Assembly (NCBI GenBank): GCA_964485235.1
Contig: CAZAIO010000030.1
Span: forward strand, 1-23,873
Length of the DNA stretch: 23,873 nt
Source: CAZAIO01 sp964485235
Lineage (GTDB): Bacteria; Chloroflexota; Dehalococcoidia; GIF9; UBA5629
Reading direction: 5' to 3'
The notes beneath the pieces are model-generated. The model was not told where the DNA came from, searched no databases, and was given only the letters and a program-made list of their open reading frames with translations. Below, in pieces: positions 1 to 8,168 of this stretch. Positions within the stretch are counted from its first letter, which is position 1. Every line of letters begins with the position of its first letter. The translations under genes were made by a program, and so were the position numbers.

Positions 1-198
1 ACTTTCCGAAGCTATAGCTTTGTTGATAAAAAAACACAAATCGGGCGGCTGATTACACCAGTCCAGAAACTTTTCGGTATCATCGAAACCGTACTTTTTA
101 ATATATCGCTGAACAAGCCAATCGGGAAAAGAATAGGTCAGGCCCTTAAAGAAGCACCCAGTTCCTGGGTTAGACGGGCCAGAATACGTTCCTGTACT
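1..198 (-). CDS. Start-less fragment resembling RsmB/NOL1-NOP2-sun rRNA m5C methyltransferase (partial)
   Basis: A frame is open on the minus strand from a stop at 199-201 to the window edge. From about position 150 it reads like the junction before the catalytic domain of RsmB-type 16S rRNA cytosine-5 methyltransferases: a FPDWLVQRYIKKYG segment, then NQPPDLCFFIN, matching the family pattern of P-x-WLV, a YG, and a PP...RxN segment. The frame contains no ATG, GTG or TTG before this motif. The NusB-like N-terminal domain of RsmB would have to lie inside pheT and is not visible. A CTG at 139-141 overlaps the pheT stop and is the only near-start. It may be a truncated pseudogene, a frameshifted gene, or a stand-alone catalytic domain with a rare start. 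The family call is by eye; the catalytic part lies outside the window. Confidence 0.4.
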
Positions 199-2546
199 TT
201 ATCAACCTCTTCATCTGCCAATGTCCGGGTATCGGATTGGTAGATAATTCTGAATGCCAGCGACTTTTTACCCTCCGGCACCTGTTCACCGGAATACATA
301 TCGAAAAGATTTACCTGTCGTACCAGTGTAAAATCGATGATTACATCGTAGACTTGCTGATAAGTAATATTCTCATCAATAATAACAGCGATATCTCTGA
401 TAATTCCGGGGTAACGGTTTACCGCCTTATACCTGTATACACTCTGGACCAGTGATAAAAGCGACTCGATATCCAACTCTATAAGGTAAGCTACGTCCGA
501 CAGGTCGAATTGCGTAGCAACAACCGGATGTACTTTCCCGATAATACCTGTTAAAACACCGTTTACAGTAATATGTGCTGTTTCAGCAGGGGAAAGCCCA
601 TCATCTTCGGCAGGTGTGAAGGATGCAATCAGCCCAAGCTTCGACAACAGGGTCTCGACAATTCCTTTTGCTACAAAGAAATCAACGGCCTCCGGTTCTC
701 CGCCACGCCAGAAAAGCTCTTCGGACGGACCGCTCAACGCGATACAGATTATTTCCTTTTCGTCCGGCAGGTCTCCAATCCTTGGAATATAAACTCTCCC
801 TAGCTCAAATAACTTCATGCTTTTGAACTGGTACCGCTGATTACGCGCGAGTGTGGCAAAAATGCCTGTCCGTAATGTAGTCCTCAGATACTCCATTTCC
901 CTGCTCATAGGGTTGGATAACTTCATTGGTTCGGGACCGGTAAGCCGGTTGTTTGCAGAGGTCTTTTTTAACATTTCCGGATTGGTCAATGAATAAGTGA
1001 TAATCTCCTGCAATCCGCAACTTATGAGTATCTCACGAATCTGCTGTTTGAAATTGATAACCGGTCTCGGTTCATAGACAGGAAGCGGTGAACTCATCAT
1101 AGTCTCGGGAATATTATCATAACCGATTATCCGTGCCACTTCCTCCACAAGATCAGCAGCACACGATACATCAGTTCTCCACCAGGGGACTTTCACGCTT
1201 ACCTTCCCTGAACTGCCCTCCGTTTCACAATTAAAACCGAGTAGCTCAAGTGCTTTGACAGCTTTTGATAGTTCAACTTCCATACCGAGCAATCGCTCTA
1301 TATCCCTGCCGGTAAAACTCACGGTTTCTACCTGTTTTTTACCGGGATAAACGTCCAGTACTCCTTTGGCCACCTGTGCACCGGTTAACTCCTGCATGAG
1401 CTGAGTTGCTCTTTTTAGCACCACCATCGGTAATTCCCTGCTCAGCCCTTTCTCAAAACGCAAGGACGCTTCGGTAACCAGTTTAAGCTTGACGCTTTCC
1501 TGGTGAATTGCTACCTGATTAAAGGTGGCTGACTCAATTAATACCTTTGTCGTCGATTGTGTTACTTCGGAATTTTCTCCACCCATGACTCCGGCAATAG
1601 CCACCGCACGATCTTTATCGGTAATGAGCAAGAATTCCCTGTCCAGTGACCTCTCAATACCGTCCAGCGTGGTCATCACCTCGCCATCGTTCGCTCGCCG
1701 TACAATTATCTGTCGTCCGCTCAACTCATCATAATCAAACGCATGGAGCGGTTGACCATACTCCATCATCACGTAATTGGTAACATCGACAACATTGTTA
1801 ATAGGCCTCATTCCGCATGCCAGTAGTCTCTTTTGCATCCAGTCCGGTGACGGTCCGATATGGACGTGCATTAAAACACTGGCGCAATACCGCGGACACA
1901 AATCCGGGGCGGCTATTTCCACTGAGGCAAGCGATTGTATCTCATCGCCGGATTCCCGATACTCTATTTCGGGTATATGCAGTCTACTTTCAATCAGAGC
2001 GGCAACTTCTCTGGCAACACCTATAATAGACAGGCAATCAGGTCGATTGGGAGTAACGTCTATATCCAGCACCACGTCTCCGATATAATCGGAAAGAGGA
2101 GCACCTGCGACCGCATCGGGAGACATTACCAGAATGCCTTCGTGGTTATCTGATATTCCCAGTTCCATCTCGGAGCAAATCATTCCTTCGGAGAGCACTC
2201 CGCGAATCTTCGCCGGTTTCAGTTCCATTTGTTTGCCCGTATGTCCGTCCAGAAGCATCGCTCCAACGGGGGCAAAAGGGACTTTATCGCCTATAACCAG
2301 ATTCGGTGCACCGCAGACCACCGTTATTTGCCGGTCACCGATGTCCACCGTTGCCAGCCTTAACCGGTCAGCATTCGGATGGGGATTAACAGCGATAATT
2401 TGAGCGACAACGACACTCTCCAGATTACTGCCAATCTTCTGTATGTCCGATACTTCGAGTCCGGCCATGGTTAGCTTTCCGGCCAGTTCCTCGACAGGGA
2501 CGGTAACATCGACATAGTCACGAAGCCAGCTAAGTGGGACCTTCAT
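138..2546 (-). CDS. pheT: Phenylalanyl-tRNA synthetase beta subunit
   Basis: Cytoplasmic beta chain of the alpha2-beta2 enzyme that charges tRNA-Phe. It is 802 residues, the normal length. It opens with MKVPLSWLRDYV, typical of domain B1. An OB-fold tRNA-binding (EMAP-like) domain spans about 40-150 (VNPHPNADRLRLA). The B3/B4 editing domain lies near 210-375 (NNVVDVTNYVMMEYGQPLHAFD), B5 near 405-475, and a catalytic-like core follows. A C-terminal anticodon-binding FDX-ACB fold covers about 708-802 (RYPGIIRDIAVI). The ATG start at 2546 has an AAGGA about 4 bases upstream. It lies 50 bases after pheS and is the last intact gene of the operon. Family and function are secure. Confidence 0.97.
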   Translation of the reverse strand: MKVPLSWLRDYVDVTVPVEELAGKLTMAGLEVSDIQKIGSNLESVVVAQIIAVNPHPNADRLRLATVDIGDRQITVVCGAPNLVIGDKVPFAPVGAMLLDGHTGKQMELKPAKIRGVLSEGMICSEMELGISDNHEGILVMSPDAVAGAPLSDYIGDVVLDIDVTPNRPDCLSIIGVAREVAALIESRLHIPEIEYRESGDEIQSLASVEIAAPDLCPRYCASVLMHVHIGPSPDWMQKRLLACGMRPINNVVDVTNYVMMEYGQPLHAFDYDELSGRQIIVRRANDGEVMTTLDGIERSLDREFLLITDKDRAVAIAGVMGGENSEVTQSTTKVLIESATFNQVAIHQESVKLKLVTEASLRFEKGLSRELPMVVLKRATQLMQELTGAQVAKGVLDVYPGKKQVETVSFTGRDIERLLGMEVELSKAVKALELLGFNCETEGSSGKVSVKVPWWRTDVSCAADLVEEVARIIGYDNIPETMMSSPLPVYEPRPVINFKQQIREILISCGLQEIITYSLTNPEMLKKTSANNRLTGPEPMKLSNPMSREMEYLRTTLRTGIFATLARNQRYQFKSMKLFELGRVYIPRIGDLPDEKEIICIALSGPSEELFWRGGEPEAVDFFVAKGIVETLLSKLGLIASFTPAEDDGLSPAETAHITVNGVLTGIIGKVHPVVATQFDLSDVAYLIELDIESLLSLVQSVYRYKAVNRYPGIIRDIAVIIDENITYQQVYDVIIDFTLVRQVNLFDMYSGEQVPEGKKSLAFRIIYQSDTRTLADEEVDKVQERILARLTQELGASLRA

Positions 2547-2596
2547 ACATTATTCCTTGAAAAAATATTGTATATAGACTGACCTTAATCCTGCTT

Positions 2597-3634
2597 CTAG
2601 AATTGCTTCAAGAAGCGGAGGTCATTACTATAAAAAAGCCTGATATCCTCTATTCCATAACGTAGTATGGCTACCCGTTCCACACCCATACCGAACGCAT
2701 AACCGGAGTATATATCAGGGTCAACATTGCCGTAACGGAGAACTTCGGGATGCACCATTCCACAGCCCAGTATCTCAAGCCAACCGCTATAACTGCAGAG
2801 ACGGCACCCTGCGCCCTTACACATAAAACAATCTATGGCGAGTTCTCCACCCGGCTCTACAAAAGGAAAATAATCGACGCGAAACCGGAACTTACGGTCA
2901 CGTCCGAACAAACGTCGCGCAAACTCGAATAACGTTCCTTTTAAATCAGCCATAGTAATATTTTTGTCAACAGCCAGTCCCTCTACCTGATGAAACATCC
3001 ATTCATGTGTAGCATCGGTAGCTTCATAGCGATATGCTTTACCCGGCGCAACTATTCTGATAGGCGGTGCCGTTTTTTCCATGACACGTATCTGCACCGG
3101 TGACGTATGCGTACGCAGTAACATGGAATTGCCCGATCGATTTGCATCGCTATCCACCCATAGAGTCTGGAAATTATCCCGGGCAGGATGCCCTATCGGC
3201 ATATTAAGAGCTTCAAAATTATAATATTCCCACTCAACCTCAGGACCTTCAGCCACCTTGAAGCCCATATCGCGAAATACGTCGCATATCTCATTGATAA
3301 TTTGTGTGGTGATATGCAGCCTACCGAGCGGGACCTGTTTTCCGGGCATGGTAACATCAAGACGTTTTTCATGTAAAGCATTCAACAGTCCTTTTTCGAG
3401 AACCAGCTTTTTTTCTTGCAGCTTCTCTTCAAAGTTCTGCTTTATTTCATTTGCCCGTGCCCCTATAACACGCCGCTGTTCTATGGGGACATCGGAGAGT
3501 GAGCGCAGGTACTGTACCAGTTCACTTTTTCTGCCCAGGTAATGTACGCGCCACTGTTCGAGCTTATCAGGACCGTCTACTTCGTCTAATTCGGCGAGTG
3601 CTTTAACGGAAAGCGATTCTATCTGGTCTTGCAT
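2597..3634 (-). CDS. pheS: Phenylalanyl-tRNA synthetase alpha subunit
   Basis: Catalytic alpha chain of PheRS, 345 residues, normal length. An N-terminal coiled-coil arm that contacts tRNA covers about 1-90. The class II core follows, with MLLRTHTSPVQIRVM, motif 2 around FHQVEGLAVD, and the C-terminal motif 3 GMGVERVAILRYGI. A segment with four cysteines near residue 270 (CFMCKGAGCRLC) sits where many PheS proteins carry a short cysteine cluster, so a bound metal is possible. The ATG at 3634 is only 9 bases after the rplT stop. I see no clear Shine-Dalgarno before it, which would fit translational coupling to rplT. Partner of the downstream pheT product. Confidence 0.97.
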   Translation of the reverse strand: MQDQIESLSVKALAELDEVDGPDKLEQWRVHYLGRKSELVQYLRSLSDVPIEQRRVIGARANEIKQNFEEKLQEKKLVLEKGLLNALHEKRLDVTMPGKQVPLGRLHITTQIINEICDVFRDMGFKVAEGPEVEWEYYNFEALNMPIGHPARDNFQTLWVDSDANRSGNSMLLRTHTSPVQIRVMEKTAPPIRIVAPGKAYRYEATDATHEWMFHQVEGLAVDKNITMADLKGTLFEFARRLFGRDRKFRFRVDYFPFVEPGGELAIDCFMCKGAGCRLCSYSGWLEILGCGMVHPEVLRYGNVDPDIYSGYAFGMGVERVAILRYGIEDIRLFYSNDLRFLKQF

Positions 3635-3643
3635 AATCGTATA

Positions 3644-4015
3644 TTATGAAGATTGTGCGGTATTGCGAGCGTCCGAAGCTACAGACACCAGCCGGGAAAA
3701 CCCTGCGGGGTCATTCACTGCCATATCGGCAAGCATCTTTCGATTGATTTCCACATCAGCCAGTTTTAAACCATTGATAAACTGATTGTATGTAAGGCCT
3801 CCGGCACGGGCACCCGCGTTAATGCGTGTAATCCACAGCCTTCTCATGTCGCCTTTTCGCTCCCGTCTGTGAGCATATGAATAATGGAGCGCATGCAACA
3901 TCGATTCATGTGCACGTCGGTATATCGCGTGGCTCGTAGCCCGATGACCGCGAGTTAGTTTCAAAATCTTCTTATGTCTTCGACGAGTAACTACTCCACC
4001 TTTAACTCTTGGCAA
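3644..4015 (-). CDS. rplT: 50S ribosomal protein L20
   Basis: Large-subunit assembly protein that binds 23S rRNA. It is 123 residues, a few longer than usual because of a short C-terminal extension. The conserved N-terminus MPRVKGGVVTRRRHKKILK and the RRLWITRINA...YNQFINGL region are both present. The start codon is TTG at 4013-4015, supported by an AGGAGG six bases upstream. It lies 15 bases after rpmI. In other bacteria L20 represses its own operon through mRNA structure, but I see no obvious rRNA-mimic pseudoknot in the short leader here. Confidence 0.96.
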   Translation of the reverse strand: MPRVKGGVVTRRRHKKILKLTRGHRATSHAIYRRAHESMLHALHYSYAHRRERKGDMRRLWITRINAGARAGGLTYNQFINGLKLADVEINRKMLADMAVNDPAGFSRLVSVASDARNTAQSS

Positions 4016-4030
4016 TCCTTTCCTCCTGGC

Positions 4031-4234
4031 TTATTTCAACCCGTATGGTAAAAGCTTTTTAAGCCGTTTGTTGTTTGCGGGATGCAGCAAAATGGTTTCA
4101 TCATAGAGACGTTTTACTCTGGATGGTTTCTTACGTCTCAGATGGCTCTTGCCACCTTTCACCCGCATAACTTTACCGCTGCCCGTTATATGAAAACGGC
4201 TTTTAGCCCCTTTATGAGTTTTCAGTTTAGGCAC
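4031..4234 (-). CDS. rpmI: 50S ribosomal protein L35
   Basis: Small basic large-subunit protein, 67 residues. The sequence is typical throughout (MPKLKTHKGAKSRF, ITGSGKVMR, HLRRKKPSRVKRL, and a C-terminal KKLLPYGLK). It starts with GTG at 4232-4234. The start overlaps the infC stop, whose TAA lies inside the rpmI GTGCCTAA, so the genes overlap by 8 bases and are probably translationally coupled. A strong GGAGGAGG lies about 6 bases upstream, inside the infC 3' end. The standard order infC-rpmI-rplT supports the call. Confidence 0.96.
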   Translation of the reverse strand: MPKLKTHKGAKSRFHITGSGKVMRVKGGKSHLRRKKPSRVKRLYDETILLHPANNKRLKKLLPYGLK

Positions 4235-4811
4235 TTGATGCCTCCTCCTTTACCTTAGCTGTCTTCGCTTTTTTCGCAGAAACCGGGATAAATACTACAT
4301 TCATCACACGCCCTTCCAGGGAAGGCGAACTATCTATTCCGGCTATGTCCTTCAAGCTATCCGCTACTTTCTGTAACGCTTTTAAACCTAACTCCGGATG
4401 CGTTATCTCACGCCCTCTGAAAACTACGAAGAAGCGTACTTTATCCCCATCTGTTAAAAATTTTCTCGCTGCTTTTATTTTCGTTTCAAGGTCATGTTCC
4501 TGGACCCTGGGTCTTACACGAATCTCTTTGAGTATGCCGGTTTTTTGCCCCTGTCTCGCCTTTCTCTGCTTTTTGGTCATATCATATCGATATCGGCCGT
4601 AATCAAGCAGCCGGCATACAGGCGGCTCAGAGCCGGGGGCGACCTCTACCAGATCGAGATTACTCTCATCCGCAAGTTGTAAAGCGCGCATTACCGGCAT
4701 CACTCCCATTTGCTCACCCGCCTCACCGATTAACCTCACTTCTTTGGCTCTGATTTGTCTATTTACTCTTACTTCTTTCAGTTCTCTTTCCTTACCTCTT
4801 TTCAAATTCAA
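4227..4811 (-). CDS. infC: Translation initiation factor IF-3 (non-ATG start)
   Basis: IF-3 prevents premature joining of ribosomal subunits and proofreads the start codon. The N-domain is recognisable from VRVNRQIRAKEVRLIGEAGEQMGV. A linker leads to the C-domain (KEIRVRPRVQEHDLETKI, and VRFFVVFRGREITHPELG). A Lys/Ala-rich tail ends the protein. There is no ATG near the start. The coordinates use the most upstream TTG (4809-4811), which has no Shine-Dalgarno. A CTG at 4779-4781 is preceded by AGAGGTAAGGA at good spacing and would give the usual N-terminus (MKEVRVNRQIR, 184 residues); I think that is the likelier start. An in-frame ATT lies 12 bases upstream of the TTG. Rare infC starts are known to support autoregulation by IF-3. 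It follows thrS by about 50 bases and overlaps rpmI. Confidence 0.95.
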   Translation of the reverse strand: MNLKRGKERELKEVRVNRQIRAKEVRLIGEAGEQMGVMPVMRALQLADESNLDLVEVAPGSEPPVCRLLDYGRYRYDMTKKQRKARQGQKTGILKEIRVRPRVQEHDLETKIKAARKFLTDGDKVRFFVVFRGREITHPELGLKALQKVADSLKDIAGIDSSPSLEGRVMNVVFIPVSAKKAKTAKVKEEASSA

Positions 4812-4860
4812 TATATCGATAATTACACGTTCAGAACTATATCATATTCACAAAAGTAAA

Positions 4861-6606
4861 TCAAAGCTCTGTAACGCTTTTCTTTTTCACCGCCGTTTCT
4901 ATGCGCTGAATGCATTCAGATAACTTCATCGCGCCAAGGTCTTCTCCGTTCCTTAACCTCACTGAAACTGTCGAATCATTCTGTTCTTTGTCCCCGATCA
5001 CAATCATATAAGGTATCTTTTGCAACTGGGCTTCTCTTATCTTCAAATTCATCCGTTCTGAACGATCATCGAGATGAACGCGTATATCATGGTCAGACAA
5101 TTTATCTTTTATTTTTCCGGCATATTCCATATGCCTGTCTGCTATCGGTATAACGACTACCTGTACAGGCGCCAGCCACACAGGAAAAGCACCTGCATAT
5201 TGCTCGACGAGACAAGCCATAAACCTTTCCATACTTCCCAGTACAGTCCGGTGTACCATCACCGTTTGGTGTTCCGCTCCATCTTCGCCCACATACTTTA
5301 CATCGAATCTAAGCGGCAACTGAAAATCGACCTGAACGGTCGGGCCCTGCCACAATCTGCCCAGGGCATCTTTTATTTTTACATCTATCTTCGGTCCGTA
5401 AAACACTCCTTCGCCCGGATCGATAGTGTAGTTAATTTCAAGCTTTTCAAGGACTGTCCTTAAACATCCTGTTGCCTGTTCCCATGCTTCCACTGTACCG
5501 GTAGCCTTCTCCGGACGGGTGGATAACATCATTTCATAATCGTCGAAGCCAAATGTCTTCATCATAAAAATAGCCAGTTGAACTACATTGGTCACTTCAT
5601 CTTCAAGCTGGTCCGGACGGCAGAAGATATGCGCATCATCCTGAGTGAATCCTCTTACGCGGGCCAGGCCGTGTAAAACGCCGGACCGTTCGTACCGGTA
5701 CACAGTACCGAGTTCTCCGAAACGCAAAGGTAAACTACGATAGCTGCGTAACTGCGACTTATAGATTAAAATATGCCCTATGCAGTTCATCGGCTTGATA
5801 ATATAGTCCTGCCCGTCGATATCCATAGGTGAGTACAGGTTTTCCCGATAAAAGTCCCAGTGACCGCTTGTTTTCCATTGCTCTATTTTGGCAATATGAG
5901 GAGTGTAAAGGATATCATAGCCCCGCTTATAATGTTCCTTCCTCCAGAAGTCCTCTATGATATTACGTATACGGGCCCCTTTAGGATGCCAGTGTACAAG
6001 CCCCGGTCCGGCATCATCTTGAAGACTATATAGATCAAGCTCCCTGCCTAATTTCCTATGGTCCCTTCTGGCAGCCTCTTCAAGCTGCAATAAATAATTT
6101 TCGAGCTCAGCCTTTGTTTCAAATGCAACGCCGTATATCCTCTGCAACATGGGGCGTTTTTCATCGCCTCGCCAGTAAGCCCCCGCGATACTGGTAAGCT
6201 TGAACGCGTCTGATATTTCTCCGGTCGATTGTACGTGAGGTCCTTTGCACAGGTCAGTAAATGTCCCCTGCCGGTATACCGACATCTGATCATCAGGCAG
6301 TTCTTCGATAAGCTCCAGCTTATACGGTTGATTTTCGAATAATTGCAGAGCCTTTTTCCTGTCGACCTCTTCCCGGACAAACGGAATATCGGCGGTTATT
6401 ATATCGCGCATCGATTTTTCAATAACAGGCAAATCATCAGGCACGAGCGTTCTGGGCAACTCGAAATCATAATAAAACCCGTTATCAATAGATGGACCTA
6501 TACCGAACCTGGCGTCGGGAAACATCGTCTGTATAGCCTCCGCCATGATATGCGCAATGGAATGCCTCATCGTTTCCAGTTTCATTTCAGTCTTTTCTGA
6601 TTTCAT
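4861..6606 (-). CDS. thrS: Threonyl-tRNA synthetase lacking the TGS domain
   Basis: Charges tRNA-Thr. The protein is 581 residues from the chosen ATG; canonical bacterial ThrRS is about 640. The N-terminal TGS domain is absent and the protein begins directly in the editing domain, whose HSIAH (residues 15-19) is the HxxxH editing motif. The class II core contains the zinc-site cysteine in MNCIGH, motif 2 (RYERSGVLHGLARVRGFTQD), and motif 3 near MVHRTVLGSMERF. The anticodon-binding domain follows (PVWLAPVQVVVIPI). An in-frame TTG six bases upstream (6610-6612) is an alternative, but GGCGG sits seven bases before the ATG and only one before the TTG. First gene of the translation operon, with its own promoter. 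Confidence 0.96.
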   Translation of the reverse strand: MKSEKTEMKLETMRHSIAHIMAEAIQTMFPDARFGIGPSIDNGFYYDFELPRTLVPDDLPVIEKSMRDIITADIPFVREEVDRKKALQLFENQPYKLELIEELPDDQMSVYRQGTFTDLCKGPHVQSTGEISDAFKLTSIAGAYWRGDEKRPMLQRIYGVAFETKAELENYLLQLEEAARRDHRKLGRELDLYSLQDDAGPGLVHWHPKGARIRNIIEDFWRKEHYKRGYDILYTPHIAKIEQWKTSGHWDFYRENLYSPMDIDGQDYIIKPMNCIGHILIYKSQLRSYRSLPLRFGELGTVYRYERSGVLHGLARVRGFTQDDAHIFCRPDQLEDEVTNVVQLAIFMMKTFGFDDYEMMLSTRPEKATGTVEAWEQATGCLRTVLEKLEINYTIDPGEGVFYGPKIDVKIKDALGRLWQGPTVQVDFQLPLRFDVKYVGEDGAEHQTVMVHRTVLGSMERFMACLVEQYAGAFPVWLAPVQVVVIPIADRHMEYAGKIKDKLSDHDIRVHLDDRSERMNLKIREAQLQKIPYMIVIGDKEQNDSTVSVRLRNGEDLGAMKLSECIQRIETAVKKKSVTEL

Positions 6607-6645
6607 AATCAATCCGCCGCTATAAAATTCCGTAAAATATGTACA

Positions 6646-6675
6646 ATTATACTTGAGAGTACTTACTCATGCCAA
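6646..6675 (-). promoter_or_regulatory. Sigma70-type promoter of the thrS operon
   Basis: On the minus strand, TTGGCA (6670-6675) and a perfect TATAAT (6646-6651) are separated by 18 bases. Transcription would begin near 6639, giving a leader of about 33 bases before the thrS ATG at 6606. The spacer contains a short palindrome (GAGTA-N2-TACTC, 6657-6668) that could bind a repressor. There is no room for a T-box leader between the predicted start and the gene. Confidence 0.65.
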
Positions 6676-6754
6676 TTTTTTTTAAAATGCAGCCCTGAAA
6701 AAGCGATGAAAGCCGGACATACGAGAGTAATACAGGGATAATACATTCGTATGT

Positions 6755-8023
6755 TTATTGGAGGTATTTTTTCCAGTCAGACGGTTCCAGGGTTATCCTC
6801 AGGCAACGCGGCACATAGTCCCGTTTTATTACTTTAACCCTGTAGATACCCTGCTTATTAATCGGAAATGTAAAGTCATGTTCAAGGTCTTTCCCTTCCC
6901 ATGCAAGCACAATATCTCCATCAGGCCCGTAAATATCAAGCGTCCACGGGAACATAAACCTGTCATCGCCATGCCATTTTATCTGGCCTTTAATCATGTC
7001 ACCGGCGTTTAACTCATGCGCAAATTCCACTGATGCCCCCGCCACAATAGGCCAGAAACTATTCATTAGTTCAACTTCGTACATGCCCTGAGGAAGAGCA
7101 GGAGAACCCCGGAAATAATATTTATCGTTAAAACAAAGTATGTCATCGGAATAATCATACGTAGACACCATATCCACCAGTTGAAGGGTCATCGATGAAG
7201 TAAGAGGATCGATCTGAGGCTCCATCACTTTCCAGACGCCCGAAGTACAGTGCTCAAACAAATATGCGTGGGCAGTACTACTGGTAGCATCGCTTCCAAC
7301 CGCAACAAATACATTGTTTTCGCTTACACCGCTCGATCTGAGCATACTGCAAAACAGGATGGCAACGTCCTCACAATCACCGGTACCGAGCTCAAGCGTT
7401 TCAACCGGCAATTGCCAGTAATCGTTTACTCCGTAGACCTTTGAATCATATTGATACTTTATCTGTGTGGATACCCATTCTCTAATCGCAGCAAAATCAC
7501 TGTAAGGCTTACGCCACGTCGACGAGAGTATCTCCTCCGTCTTTTCCTTCACTTCTTTTGCATCGGGTGTGATGTAGCACATAGCATGTTCCGGCAAATT
7601 GACAGGTGTCCTTGAAAGTACTACTTTACCGATGACCACCATTTTGCCGGGCGACATATCGGATTCAATTTCGCCGCACTTTGCTTTCGCCCTGATAATG
7701 AATACTCCCGTGCTCTCATAGACGTGCGATTCTCTGATTGAATCCGTTTGACTTATACTCCCGTCACCCCAATCGAACTCATATATATTCTGGCCCTGGA
7801 CTTTTGATTCCACCGGCAACGAAAAGGTAAGTTTTTCCCCGATCTTCCCCTTTGCCGGACCCACCGGTTCCCCTATCACGATAAGACGGGACACCTCTAC
7901 CTGGGTCGATGTCCTGCGGGATACAAGGTCATTGATCTGCCCTACATCGATACATCCCGGGAGCAACACTGCGAGTATCAGTACACCGCAGAGCGCATAT
8001 TTTATTGCCGAATCTCTCAACAT
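6755..8023 (-). CDS. Lipoprotein with PKD-like and transglutaminase-like domains
   Basis: Predicted cell-surface lipoprotein, 422 residues. A hydrophobic signal (residues 8-23) ends in the lipobox LLPGC, with Cys24 as the lipidated residue. A PKD-like beta-sandwich covers about 60-132 (FDWGDGS, then HVYESTGVFII). A transglutaminase/papain-like domain follows, with Cys217 in GTGDCEDVAILFC, His252 in TAHAYLF, and an acidic residue near 268-272 as the probable triad. A C-terminal beta-rich domain (about 325-415) is of unknown role. The triad looks intact, so activity as a peptidase or amidase is possible; the substrate is unknown. It is transcribed divergently from the ketopantoate-reductase-like gene. 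Only a weak ribosome-binding site precedes the ATG. Confidence 0.85.
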   Translation of the reverse strand: MLRDSAIKYALCGVLILAVLLPGCIDVGQINDLVSRRTSTQVEVSRLIVIGEPVGPAKGKIGEKLTFSLPVESKVQGQNIYEFDWGDGSISQTDSIRESHVYESTGVFIIRAKAKCGEIESDMSPGKMVVIGKVVLSRTPVNLPEHAMCYITPDAKEVKEKTEEILSSTWRKPYSDFAAIREWVSTQIKYQYDSKVYGVNDYWQLPVETLELGTGDCEDVAILFCSMLRSSGVSENNVFVAVGSDATSSTAHAYLFEHCTSGVWKVMEPQIDPLTSSMTLQLVDMVSTYDYSDDILCFNDKYYFRGSPALPQGMYEVELMNSFWPIVAGASVEFAHELNAGDMIKGQIKWHGDDRFMFPWTLDIYGPDGDIVLAWEGKDLEHDFTFPINKQGIYRVKVIKRDYVPRCLRITLEPSDWKKYLQ

Positions 8024-8039
8024 CTTACTATTAAAATCC

Positions 8040-8060
8040 GGTTATACCTTCAGTATAACC
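8040..8060 (-). promoter_or_regulatory. Perfect inverted repeat at the predicted transcript 5' end
   Basis: Eight-base arms GGTTATAC and GTATAACC are separated by five bases. The element starts at the predicted transcription start of the lipoprotein gene and ends 17 bases before its ATG. It could be a repressor operator overlapping the start site, or a hairpin at the extreme 5' end of the mRNA that stabilises it or limits translation. Confidence 0.55.
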
Positions 8061-8066
8061 AATTTC

Positions 8067-8095
8067 ATTATATACTTGAACTGTTTATCTGTAAA
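8067..8095 (-). promoter_or_regulatory. Promoter of the transglutaminase-like lipoprotein gene
   Basis: On the minus strand, TTTACA (8090-8095), 17 bases, then TATAAT (8067-8072). The predicted start is near 8060, so the mRNA would begin with the adjacent inverted repeat. Confidence 0.6.
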
Positions 8096-8113
8096 AAAGT
8101 TTATTTCACAGTC

Positions 8114-8142
8114 TTGACAAAGCTCAAATACCTCCTTATGAT
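8114..8142 (+). promoter_or_regulatory. Promoter of the ketopantoate-reductase-like gene
   Basis: Perfect TTGACA (8114-8119), 17 bases, TATGAT (8137-8142). The predicted start is near 8149, about 20 bases before the ATG at 8169; an AGGA lies in the short leader. The -35 boxes of the two divergent promoters are 18 bases apart. Confidence 0.7.
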
Positions 8143-8168
8143 GCGCGTCATATAGGAACTTTTTTTAT

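Noticed and set aside
6607..6754. T-box leader upstream of thrS
   Set aside because: The predicted transcript leader is only about 33 bases, and neither a T-box core sequence nor an antiterminator stem is visible.
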